From Flavobacterium sp. UBA2787 (GTDB lineage: Bacteria; Bacteroidota; Bacteroidia; Flavobacteriales; Flavobacteriaceae): a DNA stretch of 64,000 nt. Both the position numbers and the translations under genes were made by a program. This document shows positions 7,352-17,068 of this stretch, in pieces; the first letter of the stretch is position 1, and the number at the start of each line of letters is the position of its first letter. The notes under the pieces are model-generated. The model ran no database searches and had not been told where the DNA came from. It saw only the letters and a list, made by a program, of their open reading frames with translations. The DNA lies in contig DEHZ01000014.1 of NCBI GenBank assembly GCA_002352205.1, forward strand, positions 24,702 through 88,701, written 5' to 3'.

Positions 7352-8299
7352 CTACCTCTCCCCACCAAAAATCTCCTTCACCGCCTCCACATAACTTTTC
7401 GGATTTTGAGCTTTTTTAATCTTTTTCAATGTCTTTTGAGGGTTGGAGAAAGAAGTGGAAAAGTATTCCCAAAAACCTAACATTTTCATTTTGATAGGCG
7501 TGGGGCCGGAAAGAGCGGCATCGTATTCTTGGTAAATCGAGTCGTGAAATTCCTTGAAGATTTGCCAACGGTTGGTTGGGTATTCTGTGGTGTTGGTTTT
7601 AATCATGCTTGGCAAAAACGGGTCGGCAATTAAACCGCGACCAATCATAAAATGATCAATACTTGGAAAACGTTCTTGCATTTCTTTAAACTTGGCAACT
7701 GAGGTGATGTCGCCGTTGTAATATAATTTGTGTTTGGTGTTTTCGGTGCACCGTTGAAAAGCTTCTAAATTTACACCGCCGTTATACAATTGCTTACCAA
7801 TTCGGGCGTGAATCGCAATGTTTTTAATCGGGTATTTATCCAAAATCGGGAAAACATCTAAGATTTCTTCGGGATGTTCATAACCCATTCGCATTTTCAT
7901 CGAAACAATGACGTCGGTTTCGTTGTGCACGCGGTTTAAAATATGGTCAATCCGTTGCGGTTCACAAATCAACCCGGAACCCATTCCTTTTTTAGTCACC
8001 ATCGGGTAGGGACAACCTAAATTCCAGTTCAGTTCTTTGTAACCCAATTCCTGAATGTATTTCACTACAAACAAAAACTCATCGGCATCATTCGTCATTA
8101 CTTGCGGAATCAATTCGGAGACTTTGTTGTTTTCGGGTTGCAAATCTCGTTGGTACGAATTTTTGATTATCAGTTTTCCATCCAAACGAATATACGGAGC
8201 ATAAAATGTATCGATACCACCAAAATAGCTGTGAAACGCATTTCGAAAACGGAAATCGGTAAAACCTTGTAAAGGCGAGGATAATAGGGTAGGACTCAT
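7352..8299 (-). CDS. tRNA-dihydrouridine synthase
   Basis: Flavoenzyme that reduces specific uridines in tRNA to dihydrouridine with FMN and NAD(P)H. The 315-residue protein shows the family start (SSPLQGFTDFRFRNAF), the catalytic cysteine Cys96 in NWNLGCPYPMVTKKGMGSGL, the tRNA and FMN segments MKMRMGYEHPEE and IHAR, and the phosphate-binding stretch DHFMIGRGLIADPF. Its last 139 nt are repeated about 1.1 kb downstream at 6213-6351, flanking an inserted operon. The family is known as an integration target for genomic islands. The reading frame is intact. Confidence 0.92.
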   Translation of the reverse strand: MSPTLLSSPLQGFTDFRFRNAFHSYFGGIDTFYAPYIRLDGKLIIKNSYQRDLQPENNKVSELIPQVMTNDADEFLFVVKYIQELGYKELNWNLGCPYPMVTKKGMGSGLICEPQRIDHILNRVHNETDVIVSMKMRMGYEHPEEILDVFPILDKYPIKNIAIHARIGKQLYNGGVNLEAFQRCTENTKHKLYYNGDITSVAKFKEMQERFPSIDHFMIGRGLIADPFLPSMIKTNTTEYPTNRWQIFKEFHDSIYQEYDAALSGPTPIKMKMLGFWEYFSTSFSNPQKTLKKIKKAQNPKSYVEAVKEIFGGER

Positions 8300-8341
8300 G
8301 TATTTGATTGAGTCGTAAAGATAAGCGAAAAGGAATTAATT

Positions 8342-8866
8342 TTATTCCAACTCAATTTTATCCAAAACCAACTGAAACGATTCGTTCTTTTTGTTACCGA
8401 TTAAAAACACGATTTCTTCAAAAGAATTACTATCAAAATTCGGTAAATTCAAGGTTTGTCCTCTAAACGAAGGATATAATTCACTCAGTTTAATTTCAAT
8501 GGTTTCCCAATCGCCGGAAGTTTTAAAAGTCGTGATGTACGAGTAATAGGAAGTTGCTTTGTCTTTGATTCTGAATTGATAGTTTTTGCCATCGCCTTTC
8601 AAACGAATGCGAACTTTACTGTCTTTGGTCACCTTCACTTTATCACATTGATAACGTACGGACGAAAAACCACCATTATTTTCTAACGAAACAGTTCCTG
8701 CAAAAACGCCATTTCCTTCCGTATCAATAGAAAAATTCCCTTGCGATAAACCGCCCATCACACCATCGTCAATGATTCGCCAATCGCGTGGGGAGGAGTT
8801 TTGGTTGAAGTCGTATATCATAGTTGTGTTAAAAATCGCCATCAGTAAAACGAAACCTATTTTCAT
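8342..8866 (-). CDS. CIA30-family carbohydrate-binding-fold protein
   Basis: The 174-residue protein starts with a hydrophobic stretch (IGFVLLMAIF) that may be a signal. The body matches the complex I intermediate-associated protein 30 fold: WRIIDDGVMGGLSQGNF, then GFSSVRY and the pattern KDSKVRIRLKGDGKNYQFRI. In bacteria these proteins are beta-sandwiches of unknown ligand, and no role in respiratory complex I should be assumed. It ends 42 nt before the dus start, in the same direction, so the two may be co-transcribed. A shorter start at MIYDFNQ (near 8821) would remove the putative signal. Confidence 0.75.
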   Translation of the reverse strand: MKIGFVLLMAIFNTTMIYDFNQNSSPRDWRIIDDGVMGGLSQGNFSIDTEGNGVFAGTVSLENNGGFSSVRYQCDKVKVTKDSKVRIRLKGDGKNYQFRIKDKATSYYSYITTFKTSGDWETIEIKLSELYPSFRGQTLNLPNFDSNSFEEIVFLIGNKKNESFQLVLDKIELE

Positions 8867-8953
8867 CTTTTATGATTTTTTTATAAAAGTAAATGTAATT
8901 GGCTTTTGGTTAAACTGATTTAACAGACTTTTGTGCGGCGTTTAACACTAAAT

Positions 8954-11179
8954 TTATTCCATTTCTTTCAAATTTAATACTTTTCGCAAAATCATTTCAA
9001 AAGCCGGTTCTGTGGGAAATGGCATGTTTGAATTATATATTTTACCATCGGTATCAATTAATATGAATCTCGGAATTGATTCAATGTTATAATCTTTCCT
9101 AAGTTTTTCCATATCATTGGCATGCAATTGCAAGACAGATTTTGATTTTAACTTGGCACTTACGTACCATTTTGTAATATCTTTATCTGTACTCAACGCA
9201 ATAAATTGAATGTTTTCTTTTTTATATTTAATGGCCATTTTTTCAAAATATGGCGATTGAAATAAGCATGGACCACACCAAGTTGCCCAAACATCAATTA
9301 CCACATATTTTCCTTTAAAATTTGCTAAACTAATGGGTTTTGAATCTAAATTGGTGGCTAAAATTTCATCAGCTATTTTTCCTCTTCCTAATCTTTCATA
9401 GGTTTTGAAAAGATGAAGAATACTTTTATTTAGTTTTGAATCAGTTATTTTATTAGCATAATTTTCAACTAATTGCAATCTGTTTTCAGAAGAATTTGCC
9501 TCTTTAATGTTATTTTTTAAATAATAAAATAGCAATCTGTTTTTGAATTGACTTGGTTCTAAGGTTGAAATGGCATCAATTTCTTTCAGATTTTTATCAA
9601 TATCACGATCATCATTTTTAGTTAGTTCATAAAGTAAGTAGATCAAATAATTTTCGTTCCCAATCAAAGTCTCATCTTGTAAAGAAATTTTTGACTTCAA
9701 AGAGGCAATATCATCCGTTAGAACTGTTTTTTCGTTTGGAAATAATGCTTTTCTTTTATCAAGAAATTGATTAAGAAGATTAAGATATTCAACTGTAATT
9801 AATTTTTTTTCTTTTTCAATAAAATCTTGCTTTGGAGTATAATTATCAGCCGTTCTAAAGGTATTTGCTGCGTTGAACTTTTCTTCCCATTCATCATATA
9901 ATTCCTCTTGAATTCTCTTTGAGTTGTCTAAATTGACATTTTCATTAATTTGATAACTTAAATAACTCCAACTAATACTGTTGCTTTTTTTATAATCGTT
10001 TTCGGGAAATCGTGTACCAAATAATTCCGTTTTTAATTCATTATTTTTAAATTCAATGGAAGCAAAAATACTATCATTCGAAGCAAATAATAAATCTACT
10101 GGTAAAGAATTATCAATGATTATTTTATAATTATCCAATGGAATTTTATTGCTTAAAACAGTATGAAATTTATTGTTTTTAATTTCTAAAGCGGCAAGTG
10201 TATCTTCAATAATTGGATGAATTAGATAGGCTTTCCCAAATTGTATATCACTTTTAATTTCACCGGCAATTATTGTTTTGTCATTTAATTTTACTTGATG
10301 AGTTTGTGAGAGAAACAAATAGGAAAATAGTGTAATTAAAAGAACAAATAATGAAAGTAGTACTCTTTTTTTGGTACTAAAAAATGCTCTGAAAATCGAT
10401 TTAAAGCTATACCAATAGTAACCTAAAAACAAAAAGAAAGCTGTACCAATCAAACTGTTTTTTTCTGTAAATAAAAACCAATTTCCTACTTGGCTACCCT
10501 CCGGATACTTTGAAACTCTATTTAAAATTTCAAAAGGAAACCAGTCCGGTATCGTAACTAGATTTGATATAATTAAAAATCCTATCAACAGAAAAAAACC
10601 GATTAAAACTGACCAAATATAACTTGATATTTTTACAGCTAAGAAGTATTGAAAGGCTGTTAAATAAAGACTTGCAATAAATAATCGTATAAAAATGTGC
10701 AATAAATAGGTAACAGGTATGCTAAAATCGGCCACTTCAGGAGCTTCTGTAAAGAGATAAATTAGATAGGTAGAAATTACACTAAAAAATAAGAAAGTGG
10801 AAATAGCGATAATATTGGCAATCAAAACAATGCAAAATTTGGAAAGGTAAATGGAAGTCTTTTGCAAAGGTGTGGTTTCCATCAGTTGCCAACCACCGTT
10901 TTTATGATCTAATTGAGCTATTTTACTTGTAATTAGAATAATTAGTAATGGAAAAATAAAAACTGTGAATGAATCCAAAATATCATCCAGATGTTTTGTA
11001 AAAATATTAAATGAAAAGGCAATAGGTTTACTTGGTTCTGGATTAAGAACAACAACAATTGTATAGAGTAAAGGGATAATAAGACCAAAAATAAAACTGA
11101 GCGAATATAAGCCTGTGCCGCGTTTTTTTATGTGTTCGGCTTGAATGGCAGTAAATAAATTATTTATACTATTTTTCAT
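8954..11179 (-). CDS. ABC-2 permease fused to a periplasmic thioredoxin domain
   Basis: A 741-residue fusion. Residues 1-300 contain seven predicted membrane helices of the ABC-2 permease type, a middle region of about 300 residues is soluble and partly helical, and the C-terminal 130 residues form a TlpA-like thioredoxin with the redox pair CGPC (Cys635, Cys638) in VIDVWATWCGPC and a cis-Pro in IESIPRFILI. With an odd number of helices and a cytoplasmic N-terminus, the thioredoxin lands in the periplasm. The ATPase gene lies 2 nt upstream, so the two form one exporter. The cargo is unknown; coupling of export to disulfide handling is an inference. Confidence 0.85.
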   Translation of the reverse strand: MKNSINNLFTAIQAEHIKKRGTGLYSLSFIFGLIIPLLYTIVVVLNPEPSKPIAFSFNIFTKHLDDILDSFTVFIFPLLIILITSKIAQLDHKNGGWQLMETTPLQKTSIYLSKFCIVLIANIIAISTFLFFSVISTYLIYLFTEAPEVADFSIPVTYLLHIFIRLFIASLYLTAFQYFLAVKISSYIWSVLIGFFLLIGFLIISNLVTIPDWFPFEILNRVSKYPEGSQVGNWFLFTEKNSLIGTAFFLFLGYYWYSFKSIFRAFFSTKKRVLLSLFVLLITLFSYLFLSQTHQVKLNDKTIIAGEIKSDIQFGKAYLIHPIIEDTLAALEIKNNKFHTVLSNKIPLDNYKIIIDNSLPVDLLFASNDSIFASIEFKNNELKTELFGTRFPENDYKKSNSISWSYLSYQINENVNLDNSKRIQEELYDEWEEKFNAANTFRTADNYTPKQDFIEKEKKLITVEYLNLLNQFLDKRKALFPNEKTVLTDDIASLKSKISLQDETLIGNENYLIYLLYELTKNDDRDIDKNLKEIDAISTLEPSQFKNRLLFYYLKNNIKEANSSENRLQLVENYANKITDSKLNKSILHLFKTYERLGRGKIADEILATNLDSKPISLANFKGKYVVIDVWATWCGPCLFQSPYFEKMAIKYKKENIQFIALSTDKDITKWYVSAKLKSKSVLQLHANDMEKLRKDYNIESIPRFILIDTDGKIYNSNMPFPTEPAFEMILRKVLNLKEME

Positions 11180-11181
11180 TT

Positions 11182-12087
11182 TTAATTTTCAATTAAGTTC
11201 ATGAACCATTCTTCTAATCCTTCAAGTATTTTAACTTCATAAATTAACGCACCTGCTTCAATTAATTTTTTTATAAAAGTTGGAATTTCATCTTTGGAAT
11301 TCAAGACAACGGCAATTTTATTAGCTTCGTTTAATTCTGTTTTAACGTCATTCTCTTCTAATTTTTTTTGCCAATCTGAAGCATTGTCAATCGTTATTTC
11401 AATTTTGCATGTATTAAAACTTGTAGACAATTGATTCATTGTACCTTCAAATTTTAGTTTACCTTTTGCAATGATACCAATGTGTGTACACATTTTTTCG
11501 ATTTCACTTAGCAAATGACTTGACACAAAAATAGTTACGCCTTTTTCTTTATTAATTTTGATTAAAAGTTTTCTTATTTCAACAATTCCATTTGGATCTA
11601 GTCCATTAACAGGTTCGTCTAAAAACAACAATTCGGGCTCGCCTAAGAGTGCCATTGCAATTGCTAATCGTTGTTTCATGCCAAGCGAATATTGTTTTGC
11701 CTTTTGATTTTTAGCATAGGTTAACTCAACCAATTCAAGCACTTCATCAATTTTGTCAGGATTAATGTTTTTGACTGTTGCGATATACAAAAGGTTGTTA
11801 TAACCCGATAAATGAAGATATAATGCAGGACTTTCCACTAAAGCACCAATCTTAGAAAAAATAGATGGTATTTGCTCATTTAAACCTTTTCCAAAAATTT
11901 TAATTGCATTGTTATCATCAGGAATTATTCCTGTTAGTAGTCGCATCGTAGTTGACTTTCCTGCACCATTAGGACCAAGAAATCCATAAATACTTCCTTT
12001 AGGAACATTGATGGATAAGTTTTCAATAACGCTTTTATGTTTTGAATATTGAAAATTAAGGTTGCTTGTTTGAATTATAATTTCCAT
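11182..12087 (-). CDS. ABC transporter ATP-binding protein
   Basis: ATPase partner of the permease-thioredoxin fusion that follows 2 nt later. The 301-residue protein has Walker A GPNGAGKST, the signature region YSLGMKQRL, Walker B LLFLDEPVNGLDP and the H-loop SSHLL, typical of the DrrA/NatA-like exporters that pair with ABC-2 permeases. The longer frame from 12135 begins inside the loop of the terminator at 12121-12154, so the ATG at 12087 (MEIIIQTSNLNF) is chosen. The last 90 residues form the usual C-terminal regulatory region. The substrate cannot be read from the sequence. Confidence 0.92.
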   Translation of the reverse strand: MEIIIQTSNLNFQYSKHKSVIENLSINVPKGSIYGFLGPNGAGKSTTMRLLTGIIPDDNNAIKIFGKGLNEQIPSIFSKIGALVESPALYLHLSGYNNLLYIATVKNINPDKIDEVLELVELTYAKNQKAKQYSLGMKQRLAIAMALLGEPELLFLDEPVNGLDPNGIVEIRKLLIKINKEKGVTIFVSSHLLSEIEKMCTHIGIIAKGKLKFEGTMNQLSTSFNTCKIEITIDNASDWQKKLEENDVKTELNEANKIAVVLNSKDEIPTFIKKLIEAGALIYEVKILEGLEEWFMNLIEN

Positions 12088-12114
12088 TAAAAATTTATTG
12101 ATGTATGTAAAAGT

Positions 12115-12154
12115 AAGAAAAAATCCCAAATTCATAACTTTGAATTTGGGATTT
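12115..12154 (-). terminator. Terminator after the flotillin gene
   Basis: A 14-bp perfect stem (12121-12134 with 12141-12154) around a six-base loop, followed on the minus strand by a T-run ending in C. It lies 24 nt beyond the flotillin stop codon and separates that operon from the ABC genes. Confidence 0.88.
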
Positions 12155-12177
12155 ATAATTAGTTACTAAATAAATTA

Positions 12178-13704
12178 CTATTTCTCTGTATTTGGTTTAG
12201 GATCCAACGAAACATCAGTAGATTTCACATCTTCGACTTTATCTTCACCTTTCAAATACGTTGGCAAATTCAATCCGGCCATGTTGAATAAATCATTCAA
12301 CGGCGGCACGGTTTTCATCATTCCTGATACAAAATTGGCAGTAGAACCGTTTCCGTCAGCATTATTTCCTGAATCCCAAACGGTAATTTTATCAATTTTG
12401 ATGTTTTTCACGGCCTCCACTTGTGTTTTCACCAACTCAGGAAGTTTTTCAATTAATAACAACTGGAAAGCTTTGGTTGGATCGCCACCGGCAGCATTCA
12501 CCACTTCACGATAACCTTCTGCTTGTTTGGTTAAGATTTCATATAAACCTTTTGCTTCCGCTTCCATTTTGGCAAAAATTGCATCGGCCTCACCTTTGGC
12601 TTGAACACGTGTTTTTTCAGCTTCAGCTTGGGCATCAATAATGGCTTTTTGTTTCGCAATCTCGGCCGGAATTACAATGTTCGCATTTTGGGTCGAACGT
12701 TCTCTTTCCGCACGAGCAGATTCTGCTTTTTGTTCGGCCACATAGGATTCTTCCAATGCTTTTGCTTGTTGTACTTTTTCAGAAGCTAAGGCAATACGCA
12801 ACGCTTCAGCTTCTTTTTCACGACGTGAAGCATCCGATTGTGCAATCGCAATTTTCGCTTCGTTTTCCCCTTGAATCGCAATCGCATTGGCTTCTGATGT
12901 AGCCACACGAGTATCTCTTTGAGCTTCGGCTTTACCAATACTTTCGTCTTTAAACGCTTCGGCAATACTTACTTCTTTATCTTTATTGGTGATGGCGATT
13001 TTCACATCACGATCTCTATGGGTTTCAGCAATTTGAACGTCTTTTTCACGATCGGCCATTGCTTTACCGGTTTCCCCGATTTTTTCTTGCTCTGCTACCG
13101 AAATCTTCGCTTCGTTAATGGCTTTTGCAGCGGCTTCTTTTCCTAATGCTTCAATATATCCGGATTCGTCTTTAATATCGGTAACGTTTACGTTGATTAA
13201 TTTTAAACCGATTTTTTTCAACTCAGAATCTACGTTTTTAGAAATATTGTCTAAGAATTTATCACGATCAGAGTTAATTTCTTCAATCGTCATTGTTGCA
13301 ATAACTAAACGCAATTGACCGAAAAGAATATCTTTAGCCAATTCCTGAATTTGTTCAGGAGAAAGTCCTAAAAGACGTTCAGCAGCCGTATTCATGCTAT
13401 CTGTTTCTGTTGAAATGGCAATCGTAAAACGACAAGGAACGTCTACACGAATATTTTGTCTTGAAAGAGCATTTGTTAGATTGGCTTCAATCGAAAGCGG
13501 TTTTAAATCCAAATACTGATAATCTTGAATAACCGGCCAGATGAAAGCACCACCACCGTGAACACATTTGGCAGAAGAACCGCCCGTTTTTCCATAAATA
13601 ACAAGAATTTTGTCTGAAGGACAGCGTTTGTAACGCGAAACTAAAGTAACAAAAAGAACAAAGACAATAAAAACAGCAACAACAATAATAATTAATTGGG
13701 TCAT
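12178..13704 (-). CDS. floA: Flotillin-like SPFH/band 7 membrane scaffold protein
   Basis: The 508-residue protein has one N-terminal membrane helix (LIIIVVAVFIVFVLFVTLV), an SPFH domain over roughly residues 30-220, a long coiled coil of Glu/Ala repeats (about 220-400, with phrases such as DRDVKIAITNKDKEVSIAEA), and a C-terminal segment ending in a proline- and Lys-rich tail. Flotillins organise membrane microdomains. It follows an NfeD-like gene by 11 nt, the classic NfeD-flotillin partnership, and is closed by a strong terminator. The symbol is by family resemblance; floT would be equally defensible. Confidence 0.9.
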   Translation of the reverse strand: MTQLIIIVVAVFIVFVLFVTLVSRYKRCPSDKILVIYGKTGGSSAKCVHGGGAFIWPVIQDYQYLDLKPLSIEANLTNALSRQNIRVDVPCRFTIAISTETDSMNTAAERLLGLSPEQIQELAKDILFGQLRLVIATMTIEEINSDRDKFLDNISKNVDSELKKIGLKLINVNVTDIKDESGYIEALGKEAAAKAINEAKISVAEQEKIGETGKAMADREKDVQIAETHRDRDVKIAITNKDKEVSIAEAFKDESIGKAEAQRDTRVATSEANAIAIQGENEAKIAIAQSDASRREKEAEALRIALASEKVQQAKALEESYVAEQKAESARAERERSTQNANIVIPAEIAKQKAIIDAQAEAEKTRVQAKGEADAIFAKMEAEAKGLYEILTKQAEGYREVVNAAGGDPTKAFQLLLIEKLPELVKTQVEAVKNIKIDKITVWDSGNNADGNGSTANFVSGMMKTVPPLNDLFNMAGLNLPTYLKGEDKVEDVKSTDVSLDPKPNTEK

Positions 13705-13715
13705 ATGGTTAGAGT

Positions 13716-14279
13716 TTAAAGTTTATCGACGATTAGGATATTATTTTCAATATTTTTAATTTTTACGAGGCTTCCGGTCGCTATTTTTTCGGAGGCTTCT
13801 GTCATGGCTTGCAATTCGTGAAAAGAACCTTTTACACTTATTTGTACTTTTCCTACACCTGTTTTTGATTCAGGAATGGTTAGATATACTGTAGCCGTTT
13901 GGTTGATGGTATTTTCAAATTTAAACGAATTGTCTTCTCCTAGTTTTAGTATTTGTTTGATAAGGAAAAAGAAAAGAGCAATAAAAATAATTCCCACCAC
14001 AACTGAGATGATAATTAAAACAGTTTTGTTTTCGATGCTGTCATACAACGAAATTCCGGTCCAACTGAAACCCAATAAAAAGTTGATGAGGTTTCTAAGT
14101 GAAAACAATTCAAAAGGAGCATCTGCCGAATCGTGTCCTTCTACCATGTCAACATCTGCATCTGCACCGCCAAATCCTATAAAAGTTAAAACGGTTTGCA
14201 ATAAAAAAAACAAACTTGTTGGTAAAGCAATGTACCAATAGGTTTTTAGTAATGGATCTAATCCTTCAAGAAATTCCAT
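13716..14279 (-). CDS. NfeD/YuaF-like membrane protein
   Basis: The 187-residue protein has three predicted membrane helices (YIALPTSLFFLLQTVLTFIGF, LINFLLGFSWTGISLY, VLIIISVVVGIIFIALFFFL). A C-terminal soluble domain of about 70 residues has beta-strand patterns ending in GSLVKIKNIENNILIV, as expected for the OB-fold of short NfeD/YuaF proteins. It is the first gene of an operon with the flotillin gene 11 nt downstream and probably assists microdomain formation. It lacks the protease domain of long NfeD proteins. The 217 nt upstream hold no clear promoter or gene. Confidence 0.8.
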   Translation of the reverse strand: MEFLEGLDPLLKTYWYIALPTSLFFLLQTVLTFIGFGGADADVDMVEGHDSADAPFELFSLRNLINFLLGFSWTGISLYDSIENKTVLIIISVVVGIIFIALFFFLIKQILKLGEDNSFKFENTINQTATVYLTIPESKTGVGKVQISVKGSFHELQAMTEASEKIATGSLVKIKNIENNILIVDKL

Positions 14280-14496
14280 AAATTGAGTTTTGGTTTGGTT
14301 ACAACTTTTATACGTGGACTTTTACAAAAAGTTACAAGAAAATGTTAAAATAATTTTTGAAAGATTTCTTTTTAAACGAGTAATTTTTTTTAATACGAAG
14401 TCAAAAATTAAGCCTTATATTGTTAATTTTTCAATATAGACAAAATTTATAGTGATAATTTATGTAATTGATTAAGAAGTCTTTGTGGCTATTTAT

Positions 14497-15258
14497 TTAA
14501 AGTAATTTTTTGATAAATTCAGAAGTGCTTTCTACAGGATTATTTTTGATAAAATTGATAAATCCACTTCCAATAATCGCTCCTTTTTGATGTTTTGTTG
14601 CTTGCAGAAAAGTTGTTTTATCCGAAATTCCAAAGCCAATAATTTGCGGATTTTTTAAATTCATGGATGCAATTCTCTCAAAATAATTTTCCTGAATTTC
14701 ATTAAATCCTAATTGATTTCCGGTTACACTTGATGAGCTAACCATGTAAATAAAACTGTTGGATAAGTCATCAATTTTCAGAATTCGCTCATCTGAAGTT
14801 TGTGGTGTGATTAAAAAAATGTTCTTCAAATCATACTTTTCAAACAATTCTTTATACTCCGATTCATAGATTTCTAAAGGCAGATCAGGAATAATTAAGC
14901 CGTCAATTCCAACTTCATTACATTTTTGGCAGAAATTTTCTACTCCAAATTGCATGATTGGATTAAAATATCCCATGATAATCAAAGGAATTTCAACGCT
15001 TTCACGAATATTCGCCAGTTGTTCAAACAATAGTTCTGTCGTCATTCCGTTTCGCAGTGCTTGTGTGGAACTCGCTTGAATCGTTGGACCATCCGCTAAC
15101 GGATCACTGAAGGGTAAGCCGATTTCAATCATATCAACACCACTTTTTTCTAATTCAGAAATGATTTTGGTTGTATCATCCAAATTAGGATAACCAGCTG
15201 TGAAATAGATAGATAATAGCTTTTTATCTTCTTGCAATTTTTTATTTATTCGATTCAT
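14497..15258 (-). CDS. trpA: Tryptophan synthase alpha chain
   Basis: Cleaves indole-3-glycerol phosphate to indole, which is passed to TrpB. The 253-residue protein carries the family motifs GVDMIEIGLPFSDPLADGPTIQ, with the catalytic Glu and Asp, and the phosphate-binding loop GFGISDKTT near residue 205. Its length is close to the usual 255-270. It is the last gene of the trp operon, 2 nt after trpB. No clear terminator hairpin was found in the 217 nt beyond its stop. Confidence 0.97.
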   Translation of the reverse strand: MNRINKKLQEDKKLLSIYFTAGYPNLDDTTKIISELEKSGVDMIEIGLPFSDPLADGPTIQASSTQALRNGMTTELLFEQLANIRESVEIPLIIMGYFNPIMQFGVENFCQKCNEVGIDGLIIPDLPLEIYESEYKELFEKYDLKNIFLITPQTSDERILKIDDLSNSFIYMVSSSSVTGNQLGFNEIQENYFERIASMNLKNPQIIGFGISDKTTFLQATKHQKGAIIGSGFINFIKNNPVESTSEFIKKLL

Positions 15259-15260
15259 TT

Positions 15261-16445
15261 CTAATGTAAATTAAAATAATCAATGTAGGTGCTCAAATCT
15301 TTATCGCCTCGTCCGGAAAGATTAATTACCACAATATCAGTTGGTTTGAATTGTTTTTTATCTAAAATCGAAAAGGCGTGAGCAGTTTCAATCGCTGGGA
15401 TGATGCCTTCTGTTTGTGATAATTCCCAACCCGATTGCATTGCTTCATCATCGGTTATCGCAATAAATTCAGCTCGTTTTGTTTGATGTAAATGTGAATG
15501 AAGCGGACCAACACCGGGATAATCCAAACCTGCAGAAATCGAGTAAGGTTCCGTAATCTGTCCATCATTCGATTGCATCAAAAGCGTTTTACTTCCGTGA
15601 ATGATACCGATTTTACCCAAAATAGAAGTCGCTGCACTTTCGCCGGATTCAACACCTTTTCCGGCAGCTTCCACAGCAATTAATTTCACGTTTTCATCGT
15701 CTAGAAAATGATAAAAAGCTCCGGCTGCATTGCTTCCGCCGCCAACACACGCAATCACGTAGTTTGGAAATTCTGTCCCTTCTTTTTCTTCTAATTGAGC
15801 TTTGATTTCCTCAGAAATTACGGCTTGAAAACGTGCAACCATGTCCGGATAGGGATGAGGTCCAACCACAGAACCAATGATGTAATAGGTGTTTTCGGGA
15901 TTGTTAATCCAATCGCGAATCGCTTCATTGGTTGCATCTTTCAGGGTTTTTGAACCTGAAGTGGCGGGTCTGACTTCTGCACCCAACATTTTCATTCGTG
16001 CTACATTGGGAGCTTGACGTTTGATGTCGATTTCACCCATATAAATCACACACTCCAAACCCATTAACGCACAAACGGTGGCTGTGGCAACGCCGTGTTG
16101 ACCGGCTCCTGTCTCGGCAATGATTCTGGTTTTTCCTAATCGTTTGGCAATCAGTATTTGACCAATCGTGTTATTGATTTTATGAGCTCCGGTATGGCAC
16201 AAATCTTCTCTTTTCAAATAGATTTTAGTGTTGTATTTTTCGGATAATCGCTTGGCAAAATAGAGTGGAGTAGGACGACCGACATAATCTACCAGCAATT
16301 CCATAAATTCTTTTTTAAAACTAGGTTCAGCTGTAATCTTTAAATAATTTATCCGAAGTTCTTCGATATTTGGGTACAACATTTCAGGAATGAAAGCTCC
16401 GCCAAATTCGCCATAAAATCCTTTTTCATCTACTTGATAATTCAT
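15261..16445 (-). CDS. trpB: Tryptophan synthase beta chain
   Basis: PLP enzyme condensing indole with serine. The 394-residue protein has the PLP-lysine motif [15 protein letters not shown], the [13 protein letters not shown] loop and the GGGSNAAG phosphate-binding loop. This is TrpB1-type length. The start overlaps the trpF stop by 4 nt (ATGA), indicating translational coupling, and trpA follows after 2 nt. Confidence 0.98.
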   Translation of the reverse strand: MNYQVDEKGFYGEFGGAFIPEMLYPNIEELRINYLKITAEPSFKKEFMELLVDYVGRPTPLYFAKRLSEKYNTKIYLKREDLCHTGAHKINNTIGQILIAKRLGKTRIIAETGAGQHGVATATVCALMGLECVIYMGEIDIKRQAPNVARMKMLGAEVRPATSGSKTLKDATNEAIRDWINNPENTYYIIGSVVGPHPYPDMVARFQAVISEEIKAQLEEKEGTEFPNYVIACVGGGSNAAGAFYHFLDDENVKLIAVEAAGKGVESGESAATSILGKIGIIHGSKTLLMQSNDGQITEPYSISAGLDYPGVGPLHSHLHQTKRAEFIAITDDEAMQSGWELSQTEGIIPAIETAHAFSILDKKQFKPTDIVVINLSGRGDKDLSTYIDYFNLH

Positions 16446-17068
16446 CGCAATTGATTTAATTTTTCTTGAAATTCTCTAATTTTTTCTTTGTTTTTGATAC
16501 CAAAATCATCTTCAAATTGACTGTTTATATCAATCGCAAAACAGTTTTTAGCGGATTCTGATTGAAGAAATTTCTCCAATTTTGGTAGTTCATCCAACCC
16601 AATTCCGCCACTTAAAAAGTACGGAATGTCTTCTTTGTACTGATTTAAAATTTCCCAATCAAAGGTAGTTCCGTTTCCGCCGGGAAGTTCTCCTTTTGTA
16701 TCAAATAAAAGATAATCTACACACTCATTTTTGTAATCCAATTCATTGAAATTAAAATTATTATCAATAGTTATTGATTTAATTACTTTAATATTAGTTT
16801 TTCGCATTTCTAAGCAAAAATCTGCTGTTTCTTCACCATGCAGTTGCACAAAATCTAATTTGTGCGAAATGATTTTATCAACAATTTCATTGTAATCAGC
16901 ATCCACAAAAACGCCAACTTTTTGAATTGTGCTCGGAATATCTTGGATAACATTTTCGCAATAACGTTTGGAATTTTTCCAAAAAATAAATCCTAGAAAG
17001 TCAGGTTGCAATTCACTTATTGAAAGCGTATTTTCCTGATCTTTCATCCCACAAATTTTTAATTTCAT
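16442..17068 (-). CDS. trpF: Phosphoribosylanthranilate isomerase
   Basis: Amadori rearrangement of phosphoribosylanthranilate to CdRP. The 208-residue TIM barrel begins with the KLKICGMK motif carrying the catalytic Cys, has VQLHGEE in the middle ([12 protein letters not shown] before it), and ends with the phosphate-binding [12 protein letters not shown]. It overlaps trpC by 4 nt and trpB by 4 nt. It is encoded separately from trpC, unlike the enterobacterial fusion. Confidence 0.96.
   Translation of the reverse strand: MKLKICGMKDQENTLSISELQPDFLGFIFWKNSKRYCENVIQDIPSTIQKVGVFVDADYNEIVDKIISHKLDFVQLHGEETADFCLEMRKTNIKVIKSITIDNNFNFNELDYKNECVDYLLFDTKGELPGGNGTTFDWEILNQYKEDIPYFLSGGIGLDELPKLEKFLQSESAKNCFAIDINSQFEDDFGIKNKEKIREFQEKLNQLR

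Noticed and set aside
12121-12135. Longer start for the ABC ATPase at 12135
   Set aside because: It lies inside the loop of the flotillin terminator hairpin. The ATG at 12087 gives the normal family N-terminus.
12281-13318. Several plus-strand open frames opposite the flotillin gene
   Set aside because: They are antisense shadows of the Glu/Ala-rich coiled coil, with low-complexity Phe-rich translations.
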